DNA from: an uncultured Porticoccus sp.
GTDB lineage: Bacteria > Pseudomonadota > Gammaproteobacteria > Pseudomonadales > Porticoccaceae
Assembly: GCF_913061305.1 (NCBI RefSeq)
Contig: NZ_CAJXST010000001.1
Coordinates: 124,001-188,000 of the forward strand
DNA length: 64,000 nucleotides
Direction: 5' to 3'
Below the pieces are notes generated by a model that was given only the letters and a program-made list of their open reading frames with translations, had not been told where the DNA came from and made no database searches. Within the stretch, counting starts at the first letter, position 1, and each line of letters starts with the position of its first letter. Positions 39,382-51,366 of the stretch are shown here, piece by piece. The position numbers and the translations under genes were made by a program.

Positions 39382-39410
39382 TTGAATCTACAACTTGTAC
39401 TACCTATAAT
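39382..39410 (+). promoter_or_regulatory. Predicted sigma-70 promoter of the atp operon
   Basis: TTGAAT (39382-39387), a 17-bp spacer and a perfect TATAAT (39405-39410) lie 66 bp before the atpI start codon and downstream of parB. This is the best match to a housekeeping promoter in the gap and probably drives the whole ATP synthase operon. Confidence 0.75.
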
Positions 39411-39475
39411 TGCCGCCCGTTTGGGTTGGCAAAATTGTCAGCTCAAGCAGAAAGCACGGATGGGGGAGGTGGTGG

Positions 39476-39859
39476 ATGAAAGCTACCATTAAATCTCCGC
39501 CGGTAGCTCGAATAGCGCTGGTTCAACTGATGGTTTTGTTGGTTGTGGTGTTAGCTTCGCTACCGGTCGATAGAGTACTGTGCTGGTCCTTGCTGATTGG
39601 TGGGGTAATTCAGATAGGCCCACAAGCCTATTTTACCCGACAGACCTTTCGCTATATGGGAGCCAGGCAGACCCCAAAAATAATACGTGCCATATACAGG
39701 GGAGAGACGGGCAAATTATTGCTCACGGTTGTGTTGTTTGGTTTGACGTTTAGTTATATGTCGCCAATCAGTCTGCCCGGCGTTTTTCTCGGTTATGGTG
39801 CCATGATAATTGTGCAGTGGTTTTGCGTTGCACGGGTATTAAGTCAATCGAGCAATTAG
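39476..39859 (+). CDS. atpI: ATP synthase accessory subunit I
   Basis: A 127-residue membrane protein with four predicted spans, first gene of the atp operon. It aids assembly of the c-ring or magnesium supply in other bacteria. The pattern GGVIQIGPQAYFTRQTFRYMGARQ fits AtpI of gammaproteobacteria. ATG 39476 has a GGGGGAGGT ribosome binding site. It is poorly conserved in sequence, so recognition rests partly on position. Confidence 0.88.
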   Translation: MKATIKSPPVARIALVQLMVLLVVVLASLPVDRVLCWSLLIGGVIQIGPQAYFTRQTFRYMGARQTPKIIRAIYRGETGKLLLTVVLFGLTFSYMSPISLPGVFLGYGAMIIVQWFCVARVLSQSSN

Positions 39860-39874
39860 ACCTCGCTGGTTTGA

Positions 39875-40747
<873 letters not shown>

Positions 40748-40779
40748 TTTACTTTTAACTTTACTACTACAGTCATTAG

Positions 40780-41019
<240 letters not shown>

Positions 41020-41067
41020 GCAACAACAACCCGATTCTTTTTTTAACCCTAGGAACGAGGTGTTGGC

Positions 41068-41538
41068 GTGAATATTAACCTGACCCTATTCGGGCAGCTG
41101 ATTTCTTTTCTGTTCTTTGTGTGGTTCTGCAAGAAATTTGTATGGACAGCCATTATCAATGCAATGGAAGAACGGCAGAAGAAAATAGCCGATGGCTTGG
41201 ATGCTGCCGATCGCGCATCGCGCGATCTGGAGCTGGCCCAAGAAAGAGCCACCGAGCGGCTCAAGGAAGCCAAGCAAGAAGCGGCATCCATACTTGAGCA
41301 AGCAAATAAGCGTGCTAACCAGATAGTCGGTGAAGCCAAGGAGCAAGCCCGGGCCGAAGGTGATCGTCTTAAAGCAGCAGCTCAGGCAGAAATCGAACAG
41401 GACGTTAACCGCGCGAAAGAAGAGCTTCGTAAAAAGGTTGCCGTGCTTGCTTTGGCTGGTGCTGAAAAAATCTTGCAGGCAAATATCGATGAAAGTGCAA
41501 ACAGTGCACTGGTCGATAAGCTTGCAGCAGAGCTGTAA
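41068..41538 (+). CDS. atpF: ATP synthase F0 subunit b
   Basis: A 156-residue peripheral-stalk subunit with one N-terminal membrane span ([16 protein letters not shown]) and a long charged coiled coil. The start codon is GTG 41068 with GAGG 8 bases upstream. It resembles E. coli subunit b in length (156). Confidence 0.97.
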   Translation: MNINLTLFGQLISFLFFVWFCKKFVWTAIINAMEERQKKIADGLDAADRASRDLELAQERATERLKEAKQEAASILEQANKRANQIVGEAKEQARAEGDRLKAAAQAEIEQDVNRAKEELRKKVAVLALAGAEKILQANIDESANSALVDKLAAEL

Positions 41539-41550
41539 CCGAGGTTTAAC

Positions 41551-42087
41551 ATGGCTGAATTAAGCACGTTGGCTCGGCCCTACGCAAAAGCAGCTTTTGA
41601 ACATGCTGCGGCAGCGGGAGATCTGCAAAACTGGTCTGATGGTCTTGCTGTAGCCGCTGCTGTTGCACAGCAAAATGTAGTAGACAAACTGTTGAGTTCG
41701 CCGACTTACACGGCAGCACAGCAGGCAGAAAAAGTAATAACCGTTTGTGGTGATGCCCTATCTGGCAAGATGCTGAATTTTATTCGGGTTTTGGCAGACA
41801 ATCATCGTCTTAAGCTGTTACCACAGATATATCAGCAATTTGAGATACTTAAGGCCAATCGCGAAAAAACCGTTGAGGTGAATATCGTGTCAGCCAGAGA
41901 AATCAGTGCTGAGCAACAAGAAAAGCTGGCCAGTGCGCTCAGTGCGAAACTGGAACGCACCGTTAACATGCAGGTGTCCATCGACAGCACACTGATAGGT
42001 GGTGCCGTGGTACGAGCTGGTGACACCGTCATAGACGGATCCATACGCGGGCGATTGTCAAAACTCGCCGAAGCATTACATTCATAG
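41551..42087 (+). CDS. atpH: ATP synthase F1 subunit delta
   Basis: A 178-residue subunit that joins the peripheral stalk to the F1 head. It begins AELSTLARPYAKAAFEHA and ends GAVVRAGDTVIDGSIRGRLSKLAEAL, the conserved delta signature. It lies 12 bp after atpF. Confidence 0.97.
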   Translation: MAELSTLARPYAKAAFEHAAAAGDLQNWSDGLAVAAAVAQQNVVDKLLSSPTYTAAQQAEKVITVCGDALSGKMLNFIRVLADNHRLKLLPQIYQQFEILKANREKTVEVNIVSAREISAEQQEKLASALSAKLERTVNMQVSIDSTLIGGAVVRAGDTVIDGSIRGRLSKLAEALHS

Positions 42088-42105
42088 GATTGAGGACCAG
42101 AGCAC

Positions 42106-43650
42106 ATGCAGCAACTGAATCCATCCGAGATCAGTGAGATCATCAAAGAGCGTATCGATAGCCTTGATGTTTCCTCTGAGGCGCAAAACGAAGGCACAAT
42201 CGTTTCGGTATCTGACGGTATTATTCGCATACACGGCCTGGCCGATGTGATGTACGGTGAGATGATTGAATTCGAAGGTGGCATCTACGGTATGGCTCTC
42301 AACTTGGAGAGAGACTCTGTCGGTGCTGTTATTCTGGGGGACTATAAAAGTCTGGCCGAAGGTCAAAAAGCCCGCTGTACAGGTCGCATCCTAGAGGTTC
42401 CGGTTGGACCAGAGCTGGAAGGTCGTGTACTTGACGCCCTGGGCAGCCCCATCGATGGCAAGGGCCCGCTCAATGCCAAGATGACGGAAGCGCTTGAAAA
42501 AGTGGCACCGGGTGTTATTGACCGTCAATCGGTGGATCAACCCGTACAAATCGGCCTCAAGGCAATCGATGCGATGGTACCGATCGGTCGTGGTCAGCGG
42601 GAATTGATTATTGGTGACCGCCAAATCGGCAAAACAGCGATCGCAGTAGATGCCATCATCAACCAGAAAGATTCCGGCATTAAGTGTATTTATGTGGCGA
42701 TTGGTCAAAAGGCCTCTTCCGTTGCAGCCGTTGTGCGCAAGCTCGAAGAGCACGGCGCCATGGCCCACACCATTGTGGTTGCGGCAACTGCGTCCGACCC
42801 CGCTGCCATGCAGTATCTGGCACCCTTCGCCGGCTGTACCATGGGTGAGTACTACCGCGATCGCGGCCAGGACGCCCTGATTATTTACGACGATCTGACC
42901 AAACAAGCTTGGGCCTATCGTCAGATTTCGCTGTTGCTGCGTCGTCCGCCGGGCCGGGAAGCCTACCCGGGTGACGTCTTCTATTTGCACTCACGTTTGT
43001 TGGAGCGTGCTGCACGTGTTAGCGCGGCGTATGTTGAAAAATTCACCGACGGCGAAGTCAAGGGAAAAACCGGTTCACTAACCGCGTTGCCCGTGATTGA
43101 AACCCAGGCGGGCGACGTATCAGCCTTCGTTCCGACAAACGTGATTTCGATCACTGACGGGCAGATATTTCTCGAGGCTGATATGTTCAATGCCGGTATC
43201 CGCCCTGCCATGAACGCGGGTATCTCGGTTTCACGGGTTGGTGGTGCTGCACAAACCAAAGTCATCAAGAAACTGTCGGGCGGTATTCGTACCGCACTTG
43301 CCCAGTACCGTGAGCTTGCCGCCTTCTCTCAGTTTGCCTCTGACCTGGATGAAGCGACCAAGTCTCAGCTTGATCACGGTGAGCGTGTTACGGAGCTGAT
43401 GAAGCAGGACCAATATTCGCCACAAAGCGTGGCAGAAATGGCCGTGGTGATTTATGCCGCTGACCGGGGTTACCTGAAAGAAGTCGCAGTCAACAAGATT
43501 GGTGATTTTGAGCAAGCACTGCTTTCGTATATGAAAGCTGAACACGGTGACTTGCTTGATCAGATCAATCAGACCGGTGACTGGAACGACGACCTTGATG
43601 CCAGTTACAAGGCTGCGCTGGATAAGTTCATCAGCACTCAAACCTGGTAA
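42106..43650 (+). CDS. atpA: ATP synthase F1 subunit alpha
   Basis: A 514-residue non-catalytic nucleotide-binding subunit. The P-loop is GDRQIGKTA near residue 169, and the signature [17 protein letters not shown] is near 366. Length equals that of E. coli AtpA (513). It follows atpH by 18 bp. Confidence 0.98.
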   Translation: MQQLNPSEISEIIKERIDSLDVSSEAQNEGTIVSVSDGIIRIHGLADVMYGEMIEFEGGIYGMALNLERDSVGAVILGDYKSLAEGQKARCTGRILEVPVGPELEGRVLDALGSPIDGKGPLNAKMTEALEKVAPGVIDRQSVDQPVQIGLKAIDAMVPIGRGQRELIIGDRQIGKTAIAVDAIINQKDSGIKCIYVAIGQKASSVAAVVRKLEEHGAMAHTIVVAATASDPAAMQYLAPFAGCTMGEYYRDRGQDALIIYDDLTKQAWAYRQISLLLRRPPGREAYPGDVFYLHSRLLERAARVSAAYVEKFTDGEVKGKTGSLTALPVIETQAGDVSAFVPTNVISITDGQIFLEADMFNAGIRPAMNAGISVSRVGGAAQTKVIKKLSGGIRTALAQYRELAAFSQFASDLDEATKSQLDHGERVTELMKQDQYSPQSVAEMAVVIYAADRGYLKEVAVNKIGDFEQALLSYMKAEHGDLLDQINQTGDWNDDLDASYKAALDKFISTQTW

Positions 43651-43700
43651 TTTCTGATTTGGGCTGACATTGTCAGCCCAAAATGGTGAAAGGCTAAATT

Positions 43701-44561
43701 ATGGCAGTCGGAAAAGAAGTCAAAACAAAAATCAACAGTATTCGTAGCACACAGAAAATTACCAGTGCTATGGAGATGGTTGCTGCGAGCAAAATGCGGC
43801 GGGCACAGGAACGTCGCGAGATAAGCAAGCCCTACGCCGACAGAATTCGCTCTGTTGTTGGTCACCTTGCCAATGCGAATGTGGAGTACAAGCATCGCTA
43901 TATGGAAGAGCGTGAAGTAAAACGGGTGGGCTTTATTATTGTTTCGACCGATCGCGGTCTATGTGGTGGTTTGAATACCAACCTGTTCAAAGAAGTTATC
44001 AAGTCAATGAAGTCCTGGTCAAATGAAGGTGTCGAGATTGATCTCTGCGCTTTGGGTAACAAGGCAGCGGCTTTCTTTGGCAGTTACGGTGGCAATGTTG
44101 TCGCTACCGTTAAAGATTTGGGTGACCAGCCCTCTGCCAGTGATCTTATTGGCGGCGTGAAGGTGATGCTCGATGGCTACGATAAGGGAGCCATTGATCG
44201 CCTTTATCTGGTATCGAATGACTTTATTAATACCATGACCCAAAAACCCGTGGTAGAACAGTTGCTCCCCCTGCTGCCAATCGAAGACGATAAGATGAAG
44301 CATCACTGGGATTACATCTATGAACCCGATGCCAAGGATCTGCTCGACGGACTTCTGGTTCGCTATATCGAATCTCAGGTTTATCAGGGTGTGGTTGAGA
44401 ACAAGGCCTGCGAACAGGCGGCGAGAATGATCGCCATGAAGAGCGCCACCGATAATGCGGGTGATTTGATCAATGAGTTGCAGCTGCTTTACAACAAAGC
44501 ACGCCAGGCGGCAATTACCCAGGAGCTGTCCGAGATCGTCAGTGGTGCAGCAGCCGTTTAA
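43701..44561 (+). CDS. atpG: ATP synthase F1 subunit gamma
   Basis: The 286-residue central shaft. The N-terminal coiled coil [30 protein letters not shown] and the C-terminal [31 protein letters not shown] helix are both conserved. It is preceded by a 50-bp gap after atpA. Confidence 0.97.
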   Translation: MAVGKEVKTKINSIRSTQKITSAMEMVAASKMRRAQERREISKPYADRIRSVVGHLANANVEYKHRYMEEREVKRVGFIIVSTDRGLCGGLNTNLFKEVIKSMKSWSNEGVEIDLCALGNKAAAFFGSYGGNVVATVKDLGDQPSASDLIGGVKVMLDGYDKGAIDRLYLVSNDFINTMTQKPVVEQLLPLLPIEDDKMKHHWDYIYEPDAKDLLDGLLVRYIESQVYQGVVENKACEQAARMIAMKSATDNAGDLINELQLLYNKARQAAITQELSEIVSGAAAV

Positions 44562-44587
44562 TACAAGATTTTACAGCCTTAGTTTAA

Positions 44588-46000
<1,413 letters not shown>

Positions 46001-46023
46001 ACGATCAATATAGGCACTAAGAT

Positions 46024-46455
46024 ATGGCTATGACTGTGCACTGTGACATCGTAAGTGCCGAGCAGTACCTGTTCTCCGGACTGATAGAGCTTCTGGTCGC
46101 CAGTGGTTCACAGGGAGAGCTGGGTATCACCTTTGGTCACGCGCCGCTGTTAACAGACCTAAAACCTGGCCCTGTCCGGATTGTTAAGCAGAACGGTGAA
46201 GAAGAGATTTATTACCTGTCTGGTGGCTATCTCGAAGTCCAGCCCAACAAGGTATCTATTCTGGCTGATACTGCATTGCGAGCTGATGATCTCGATGAAG
46301 CCGCGGCACTGGAAGCCAAGAAACATGCTGAACAGGCTATGACCAACCAGAGCGGCGAGTTTGATTATTCCCGAGCTGCATCCCAGCTGGCTGCCGCCGC
46401 TGCTCAGCTCCGCACCATTGAACAATTGCGTAAAAAAATGGGTGGAAAAAAATAA
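46024..46455 (+). CDS. atpC: ATP synthase F1 subunit epsilon
   Basis: A 143-residue subunit that couples and inhibits F1. The N-terminal beta barrel ([35 protein letters not shown]) and the C-terminal helical hairpin ([13 protein letters not shown]) are visible. A second in-frame ATG two codons later is possible. It is the last gene of the operon, ahead of a strong terminator. Confidence 0.96.
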   Translation: MAMTVHCDIVSAEQYLFSGLIELLVASGSQGELGITFGHAPLLTDLKPGPVRIVKQNGEEEIYYLSGGYLEVQPNKVSILADTALRADDLDEAAALEAKKHAEQAMTNQSGEFDYSRAASQLAAAAAQLRTIEQLRKKMGGKK

Positions 46456-46478
46456 CTCTTTTTGAAATATCTTTAATG

Positions 46479-46506
46479 AAGGGTGGCTTTTGCCACCCTT
46501 TTTTTA
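46479..46506 (+). terminator. Terminator of the ATP synthase operon
   Basis: AAGGGTGGC (46479-46487) and GCCACCCTT (46492-46500) form a 9-bp stem with a TTTT loop, followed by a T-run. It lies 24 bases after the atpC stop codon. Confidence 0.92.
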
Positions 46507-46608
46507 TGCTTGACTCTTTCTCTGTGACAAGGGCAGATACAGGTTTTTTCAAGGTGGCAATCCACAACTGATACTGATTAAATACCTTGATTTACCGAGG
46601 AGATATCT

Positions 46609-47985
46609 ATGGCAACGGACGTCGTCGTACTGGCCGCGGGCAAAGGTACCAGAATGAAATCCAGTCTGCCAAAAGTTCTACATTGTTTGGCCGGACGCCC
46701 CTTGTTGCAACATGTTGTCGATGCCGCAAACAGTCTAGAAACACCTAAAGTTATCATCGTTACTGGTCACGAGTCTGACAGGGTCAGATCGGAAATAAAG
46801 GGCACCGATCTGTGCTACGTTGAACAGCAACGGCAATTGGGTACGGCACATGCTGTGCAGCAGGCCCTTCCACAAGTTCGCTCTGATGCCACAGTATTGA
46901 TACTTTATGGCGATGTTCCGTTAATTCAGCCGGAAACGATACAGGCGATGGTAAATCTGTCAACTGACGGATCATTGGTGCTGTTAACGGCGATACTGGA
47001 TGATCCATCCGGTTACGGGCGAATCATCAGAAACAGTGCAAACGATGTGGTAGCGATTGTTGAACAAAAAGATGCGACCCCGGAGCAGCTGGGCATTACT
47101 GAAGTGAATACAGGCGTATTGGCGTTACCTGCGGCAAAGCTAAAAAAATGGTTACCGGCAATCGATAACAACAATGCCCAGCAGGAGTACTATCTAACTG
47201 ACATCATTGCGCTTGCACACGAAGATAATTGCAAGATTAAAACCTCCCAACCCCTGTTTCCGGAAGAGGTAGAGGGTGTGAATAATCGCAGTCAGTTAAG
47301 CCGACTGGAACGTTATTATCAGCGGCAGTATTCAGAACAACTGATGATGGCAGGTGTGACCATCGCCGATCCGGAGAGATTGGATGTGAGGGGAAAGCTG
47401 ACCACTGGGGCAGATAATTTCATTGATATTAATGTGCTTTTCGAGGGTGAGGTTCAGTTGGGCAATAACATACAGATTGGTCCCAACTGTGTAATTATTG
47501 ACAGTCGTATTGCCGACGGGGTCGAAATAAAAGCGAACAGTATTGTGGAAGGTAGCGTGATTGGCCCGGGATGTGTCGTGGGACCCTTCGCGAGATTGAG
47601 ATCGGGTACCGAGATGGCCGAAAATGCCAAAATAGGAAATTTTGTTGAAACCAAAAAATCTATCCTTGGAAAAGGTACAAAAATCAATCACCTAAGTTAT
47701 GTGGGTGACGCTTCCCTGGGTGTCAACGTCAATGTTGGAGCTGGCACCATCACCTGCAACTACGATGGTGTAAACAAGCATCAGACCGTGATCGGCGACA
47801 ATGCGTTCATTGGCTCAAATACCTCTCTGGTGGCGCCGGTCAATATTGGCAAGGATGCCACAATAGGGGCAGGCTCCACTATTACATGCAATGTAGCTGA
47901 TGATGAGCTGGGTTTGACCAGAGCGGAACAGCGCAACATTCAGGGCTGGAAGCGGCCGACAAAAAAAGATACATCTCTCCAGTAA
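46609..47985 (+). CDS. glmU: Bifunctional UDP-N-acetylglucosamine pyrophosphorylase / glucosamine-1-phosphate N-acetyltransferase
   Basis: Catalyses the last two steps of UDP-GlcNAc synthesis for peptidoglycan and lipopolysaccharide. The N-terminal uridyltransferase motif LAAGKGTRMKSSLPKVLH is near residue 8. The C-terminal left-handed beta helix of hexapeptide repeats runs from about 250 and includes NVNVGAGTITCNYDGVNKHQT. The 458 residues match E. coli (456). AGGAGATAT precedes the ATG. It lies 15 bp before glmS. Confidence 0.97.
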   Translation: MATDVVVLAAGKGTRMKSSLPKVLHCLAGRPLLQHVVDAANSLETPKVIIVTGHESDRVRSEIKGTDLCYVEQQRQLGTAHAVQQALPQVRSDATVLILYGDVPLIQPETIQAMVNLSTDGSLVLLTAILDDPSGYGRIIRNSANDVVAIVEQKDATPEQLGITEVNTGVLALPAAKLKKWLPAIDNNNAQQEYYLTDIIALAHEDNCKIKTSQPLFPEEVEGVNNRSQLSRLERYYQRQYSEQLMMAGVTIADPERLDVRGKLTTGADNFIDINVLFEGEVQLGNNIQIGPNCVIIDSRIADGVEIKANSIVEGSVIGPGCVVGPFARLRSGTEMAENAKIGNFVETKKSILGKGTKINHLSYVGDASLGVNVNVGAGTITCNYDGVNKHQTVIGDNAFIGSNTSLVAPVNIGKDATIGAGSTITCNVADDELGLTRAEQRNIQGWKRPTKKDTSLQ

Positions 47986-48000
47986 TTAACGGAAAAGTTT

Positions 48001-49830
48001 ATGTGTGGAATAGTTGGGGCACAAGCACAGCGGAATGTGATCGGCATCCTGATCGAAGGACTCAAAAGACTGGAGTATCGCGGTTACGACTCTGCCGGTC
48101 TGGCTGTGATTGATCAAAACGGTGAGCTGCAGTTGCGTAAAAACAAAGGCAAGGTGGCACAGCTGGTCGATCGGCTGGTTGAGCAGCCCACCCGTGGTAG
48201 CCTGGGAATTGCCCACACCCGTTGGGCCACCCATGGCATCCCCAACGAAATCAATGCCCACCCACATACATCCGGCGGCGTTGCCGTTGTCCACAACGGC
48301 ATTATTGAAAACCATGCCGAGTTGAAGAAAGAGCTGGTCGATCTGGGTTATCAGTTTGCGTCGGAAACAGATACCGAGGTGATCGCCCACCTGGTGAATC
48401 ATTTGCTGAAAGATGCCGGATCATTGCGTCAGGCCGTGCAAATTTGTCTGACGCGGTTGCGCGGCGCCTATGCGCTGGCAGTGATTAGCGCCAGTGAACC
48501 CGGATTATTAATTGGTGCCCGAAGCGGTAGTCCGCTGGTTATCGGTGTCGGTATCGAGGAAACATTTCTGGCCTCTGACCAAATGGCACTGCGCCAGGTA
48601 ACGGATCGATTTGTGTTCCTCAAAGAGGGTGATCTGGTTGAATTAAAAGAAGGCGACTACAACGTTTTTGACAGAACAGGCAACCTGGTGGAACGCGATA
48701 TAGATACACTTTCCGGCGGTGATGATGTCGCCGACAAGGGTGGCTACCGGCATTACATGATGAAAGAGATATTTGAGCAGCCCGAGGTCCTTGAATCCAC
48801 CCTGGAGGGGCGTATCAGCCAAACCCATGTATTGCCGGAAGCATTTGGAAGTCGGGCTGTTGAGATATTCCCCAAGATAAGAGCCGTGCACATAGTGGCC
48901 TGTGGCACCAGCTATCACGCCGGGCTTGTGGCCCGCTTCTGGTTGGAAGAATGGGCCGGTATTCCCTGTCAGGTCGAGGTGGCCAGCGAGTATCGCTACC
49001 GCAAGGTCGTTGTTCCCGCCGATACCTTGTTTGTCACGATTTCTCAATCCGGAGAAACGGCGGATACCCTTGCCGCGTTGGCCTCAGCAAAAACATCCGG
49101 CTATCTCGCCACACTGGTCATCTGTAACGTTGCCAACAGCTCGCTGGTGAGAGAGTCGGATATGGCGTTGATGACCTATGCCGGGCCGGAAATCGGCGTT
49201 GCATCGACAAAGGCATTCACGACTCAGTTAGTGGCCTTGCAATTACTGTGTATCGGCATTGGCAAGAGCCATGGCCTGCCTGAAGAAACAGAGCGATTGT
49301 TGGTGGAAGCTCTTCGTCAGTTGCCACAGCTCTGCCGGGATACGCTTTCACTGAACGGGCAAATTGAAGAAATTTTTGAGTGTTTTGCGGATAAGCAACA
49401 CGCCCTTTATCTGGGACGGGGTGTACAGTACCCGGTTGCGCTTGAGGGCGCGCTCAAGCTCAAAGAGATTTCATATATTCATGCTGAAGCCTATCCCTCC
49501 GGTGAACTCAAACACGGCCCCCTGGCGCTGGTCGACAAGGATATGCCGGTGGTGGCGGTAGCGCCCAACAATGATTTACTCGAGAAATTGAAATCAAATC
49601 TACACGAAGTAAAAGCCCGTGGTGGTCAGCTGTTTGTCTTTGCCGACCTGAATGCCGGATTTGAAAATGAAACGGATGTGACGGTGATTAACCTTCCCCA
49701 TGTTCCGAAGAGCCTCGAAGCCGTCATTTATACGATACCACTGCAACTACTCTCGTATCATGTGGCTGTACTGAAGGGAACTGACGTCGATCAACCGCGC
49801 AACCTGGCGAAGTCGGTCACCGTTGAGTAA
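48001..49830 (+). CDS. glmS: Glutamine--fructose-6-phosphate aminotransferase (isomerizing)
   Basis: Makes glucosamine-6-phosphate, the entry step to amino sugars. After removal of Met, Cys is the N-terminal nucleophile (MCGIVGAQAQRN). The glutaminase domain (to about 240) is followed by two SIS domains; SQSGETADTLAAL and the C-terminal DQPRNLAKSVTVE are conserved. It has 609 residues, as usual. It is co-oriented with glmU; a weak terminator follows at 49838-49862. Confidence 0.98.
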   Translation: MCGIVGAQAQRNVIGILIEGLKRLEYRGYDSAGLAVIDQNGELQLRKNKGKVAQLVDRLVEQPTRGSLGIAHTRWATHGIPNEINAHPHTSGGVAVVHNGIIENHAELKKELVDLGYQFASETDTEVIAHLVNHLLKDAGSLRQAVQICLTRLRGAYALAVISASEPGLLIGARSGSPLVIGVGIEETFLASDQMALRQVTDRFVFLKEGDLVELKEGDYNVFDRTGNLVERDIDTLSGGDDVADKGGYRHYMMKEIFEQPEVLESTLEGRISQTHVLPEAFGSRAVEIFPKIRAVHIVACGTSYHAGLVARFWLEEWAGIPCQVEVASEYRYRKVVVPADTLFVTISQSGETADTLAALASAKTSGYLATLVICNVANSSLVRESDMALMTYAGPEIGVASTKAFTTQLVALQLLCIGIGKSHGLPEETERLLVEALRQLPQLCRDTLSLNGQIEEIFECFADKQHALYLGRGVQYPVALEGALKLKEISYIHAEAYPSGELKHGPLALVDKDMPVVAVAPNNDLLEKLKSNLHEVKARGGQLFVFADLNAGFENETDVTVINLPHVPKSLEAVIYTIPLQLLSYHVAVLKGTDVDQPRNLAKSVTVE

Positions 49831-49837
49831 CCACTAA

Positions 49838-49862
49838 AACTGCCTGTCTCTCAGGCAGTTTC
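49838..49862 (+). terminator. Terminator after glmS
   Basis: AACTGCCTG (49838-49846) and CAGGCAGTT (49852-49860) form a 9-bp stem with a 5-base loop a few bases after the glmS stop codon. The T-tail is short, so termination may be partial. The 264 bp that follow, to the promoter at 50127, show no gene or repeat that I can recognise. Confidence 0.7.
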
Positions 49863-50126
49863 CCAGGAGTGTCCACTATTCCCCGGCTATTCCGGCTTGC
49901 CTGGCAATCTGTCAAAAAAACGGTTCCTTCGATTTCCCGCGATACAGCTTATTCACCGGTTAGCTCCGGGCTTTATTAAAAATCTCCCACCCCTCATTAA
50001 TTGCATCTGATCACTGTGCACAGGGTTTGGCCCGTCAAAACAAAGAGCAGGTTATGCCGCCCGTTGCCTGAGTCATGAATCCTGGCAAGTAGCGTAACTG
50101 ACTACCAAGCACGATAAAATTAGTAA

Positions 50127-50156
50127 TTGATCATCATAAGATGATGATAGTATGAT
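50127..50156 (+). promoter_or_regulatory. Predicted sigma-70 promoter of an orphan transcript
   Basis: TTGATC (50127-50132), an 18-bp spacer and TATGAT (50151-50156) form a good housekeeping promoter in a region with no coding gene on the plus strand. The spacer contains an ATCATCAT/ATGATGAT inverted repeat that could be an operator. Confidence 0.6.
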
Positions 50157-50162
50157 AATGAA

Positions 50163-50351
50163 AAATGAGTTTTATCAGATTCAAAGTTAAATCAGACACA
50201 ACTGCGCCGCCCGAACAAGCAAATTGCTGATGGCGAAAATATTTTTTATGAAGTGGGCAGGAAAATATTCGAACAACCAAGGCTGTCTACCGAAATCTGT
50301 TTTATCTCGTAGCTCGAACCTTTACCCCATTTTTTTAATGGGGTTTTTTTT
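50163..50351 (+). ncRNA. Candidate small RNA between glmS and hexR
   Basis: A predicted promoter at 50127-50156 and a very strong intrinsic terminator at 50325-50351 enclose about 190 bases without a convincing coding sequence. A 10-codon and a 45-codon frame occur, but the second reads through the terminator and neither has a ribosome binding site. The size, the orphan promoter-terminator pair and the intergenic position are typical of a trans-acting regulatory RNA. No known family was recognised. Its position after glmS invites comparison with GlmZ-like RNAs, but no similarity is claimed. Confidence 0.55.
50325..50351 (+). terminator. Strong Rho-independent terminator of the orphan transcript
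   Basis: CCCCATT and AATGGGG flank a T-rich loop and are followed by eight T residues on the plus strand. There is no equivalent T-run in the other direction, so it does not serve the convergent hexR gene. It must end a plus-strand transcript. Confidence 0.9.
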
Positions 50352-50376
50352 GGCTGTTTTTTGGTGAAATGCAGAG

Positions 50377-51237
50377 TTAGTGATTTTCCAGCGGTTCACG
50401 CAGTACTTCCAGACCCAGCTGCATTTCCAGCAGGTGTTCCTGCAGACGACCGCCTTTATGCTGGGCAACACCAATTGCCAGTACATCGATCAGCACCAGA
50501 TGAGCAATACGGGATGACAGCGGCGTATAGATTTGGAAGTCTTCCTTGACGTCGATGGTTAACGGGATATTTGCGGCATTGGCGACCGGTGAATCTGAGG
50601 GTGCGATGGCGATCACAATGGCACCCCTGCTCTTTACGCGCTCCATGGCATTGATCAATGTCGTGGTTCTTCCCGACTGGGAAATGGCGATGACCACATC
50701 CCCGGGTGCCATGGAAGCGGCGGACATGTTCTGCAAGTGTGGGTCGGCATAGGCCGCCGCAGAGACCTGCAGACGGAAAAATTTGTGCTGGGCGTCGGTT
50801 GCCACGGCGGCGGACGCGCCAAACCCGTAGAATTCCACCCGGTTGGCTACACAGAGAGCCTGAACAGCCTGGTCGAGCATTTTCAGGTCCAATGAATCAC
50901 GAACCTTCAGCAGGGTATCGACAGTGGAATCGAAGACCTTGAATGTATATTCGGCCACAGAATCCTGGTCGGTGACTGCGATCTGCCCGTAGCTCGGGCT
51001 GGACGCCAGTTGTTGTGCCAGGGCCAGTTTGAAATCCTGAAAACCTTCACAGCCCACGGCGCGACAGAAACGCACTACCGTGGGCTCACTGACTTCGGCT
51101 TTGCCTGCCAGATCCACGATTCTCATGCGAATGACATCGGTCAGGTTGGCCAGAATAAATTCTGCTACCTTGCGCTCCGATTTGCGTAAGCTGGGCAGGC
51201 TACTGCTGATAGCCCAGGTGAGTGCAGCAGGCTTCAT
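50377..51237 (-). CDS. hexR: HexR-like RpiR-family transcriptional regulator
   Basis: A 286-residue regulator with an N-terminal RpiR helix-turn-helix (VSEPTVVRFCRAVGCEGFQDFKLALAQQL, about 50-77) and a C-terminal SIS sugar-phosphate domain (VEFYGFGASAAVA, AISQSGRTTTLINAM). HexR senses 2-keto-3-deoxy-6-phosphogluconate and represses central glucose metabolism (zwf, edd, gap). ATG 51237 has GGAGA upstream. A near-perfect HexR palindrome lies 28 bp before the start codon, pointing to autoregulation. The usual neighbours zwf-pgl-eda are not in this window. Confidence 0.88.
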   Translation of the reverse strand: MKPAALTWAISSSLPSLRKSERKVAEFILANLTDVIRMRIVDLAGKAEVSEPTVVRFCRAVGCEGFQDFKLALAQQLASSPSYGQIAVTDQDSVAEYTFKVFDSTVDTLLKVRDSLDLKMLDQAVQALCVANRVEFYGFGASAAVATDAQHKFFRLQVSAAAYADPHLQNMSAASMAPGDVVIAISQSGRTTTLINAMERVKSRGAIVIAIAPSDSPVANAANIPLTIDVKEDFQIYTPLSSRIAHLVLIDVLAIGVAQHKGGRLQEHLLEMQLGLEVLREPLENH

Positions 51238-51265
51238 GGTGATTTCTCCGTAATACGAGCTTTAT

Positions 51266-51280
51266 TGTAAATAATTTACA
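51266..51280. promoter_or_regulatory. Predicted HexR operator
   Basis: TGTAAATAATTTACA is a 15-bp palindrome (one central mismatch) in the gap between divergent hexR and uvrD. It resembles the HexR consensus TGTARTWWWAYTACA at most positions. It is 28 bp from the hexR start codon and 86 bp from that of uvrD. Confidence 0.65.
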
Positions 51281-51366
51281 GAAAAATGGAATTCTTGTAG
51301 TAAAAACCGGTTGTCGGGCGAACGGATCACCCACCCCGAGCGGGGGTTCTGATAGAATTCACCGCC

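Noticed and set aside
50230-50367. 45-codon plus-strand frame inside the small-RNA candidate
   Set aside because: It reads straight through a strong terminator, has no ribosome binding site, and ends in residues encoded by the T-run.
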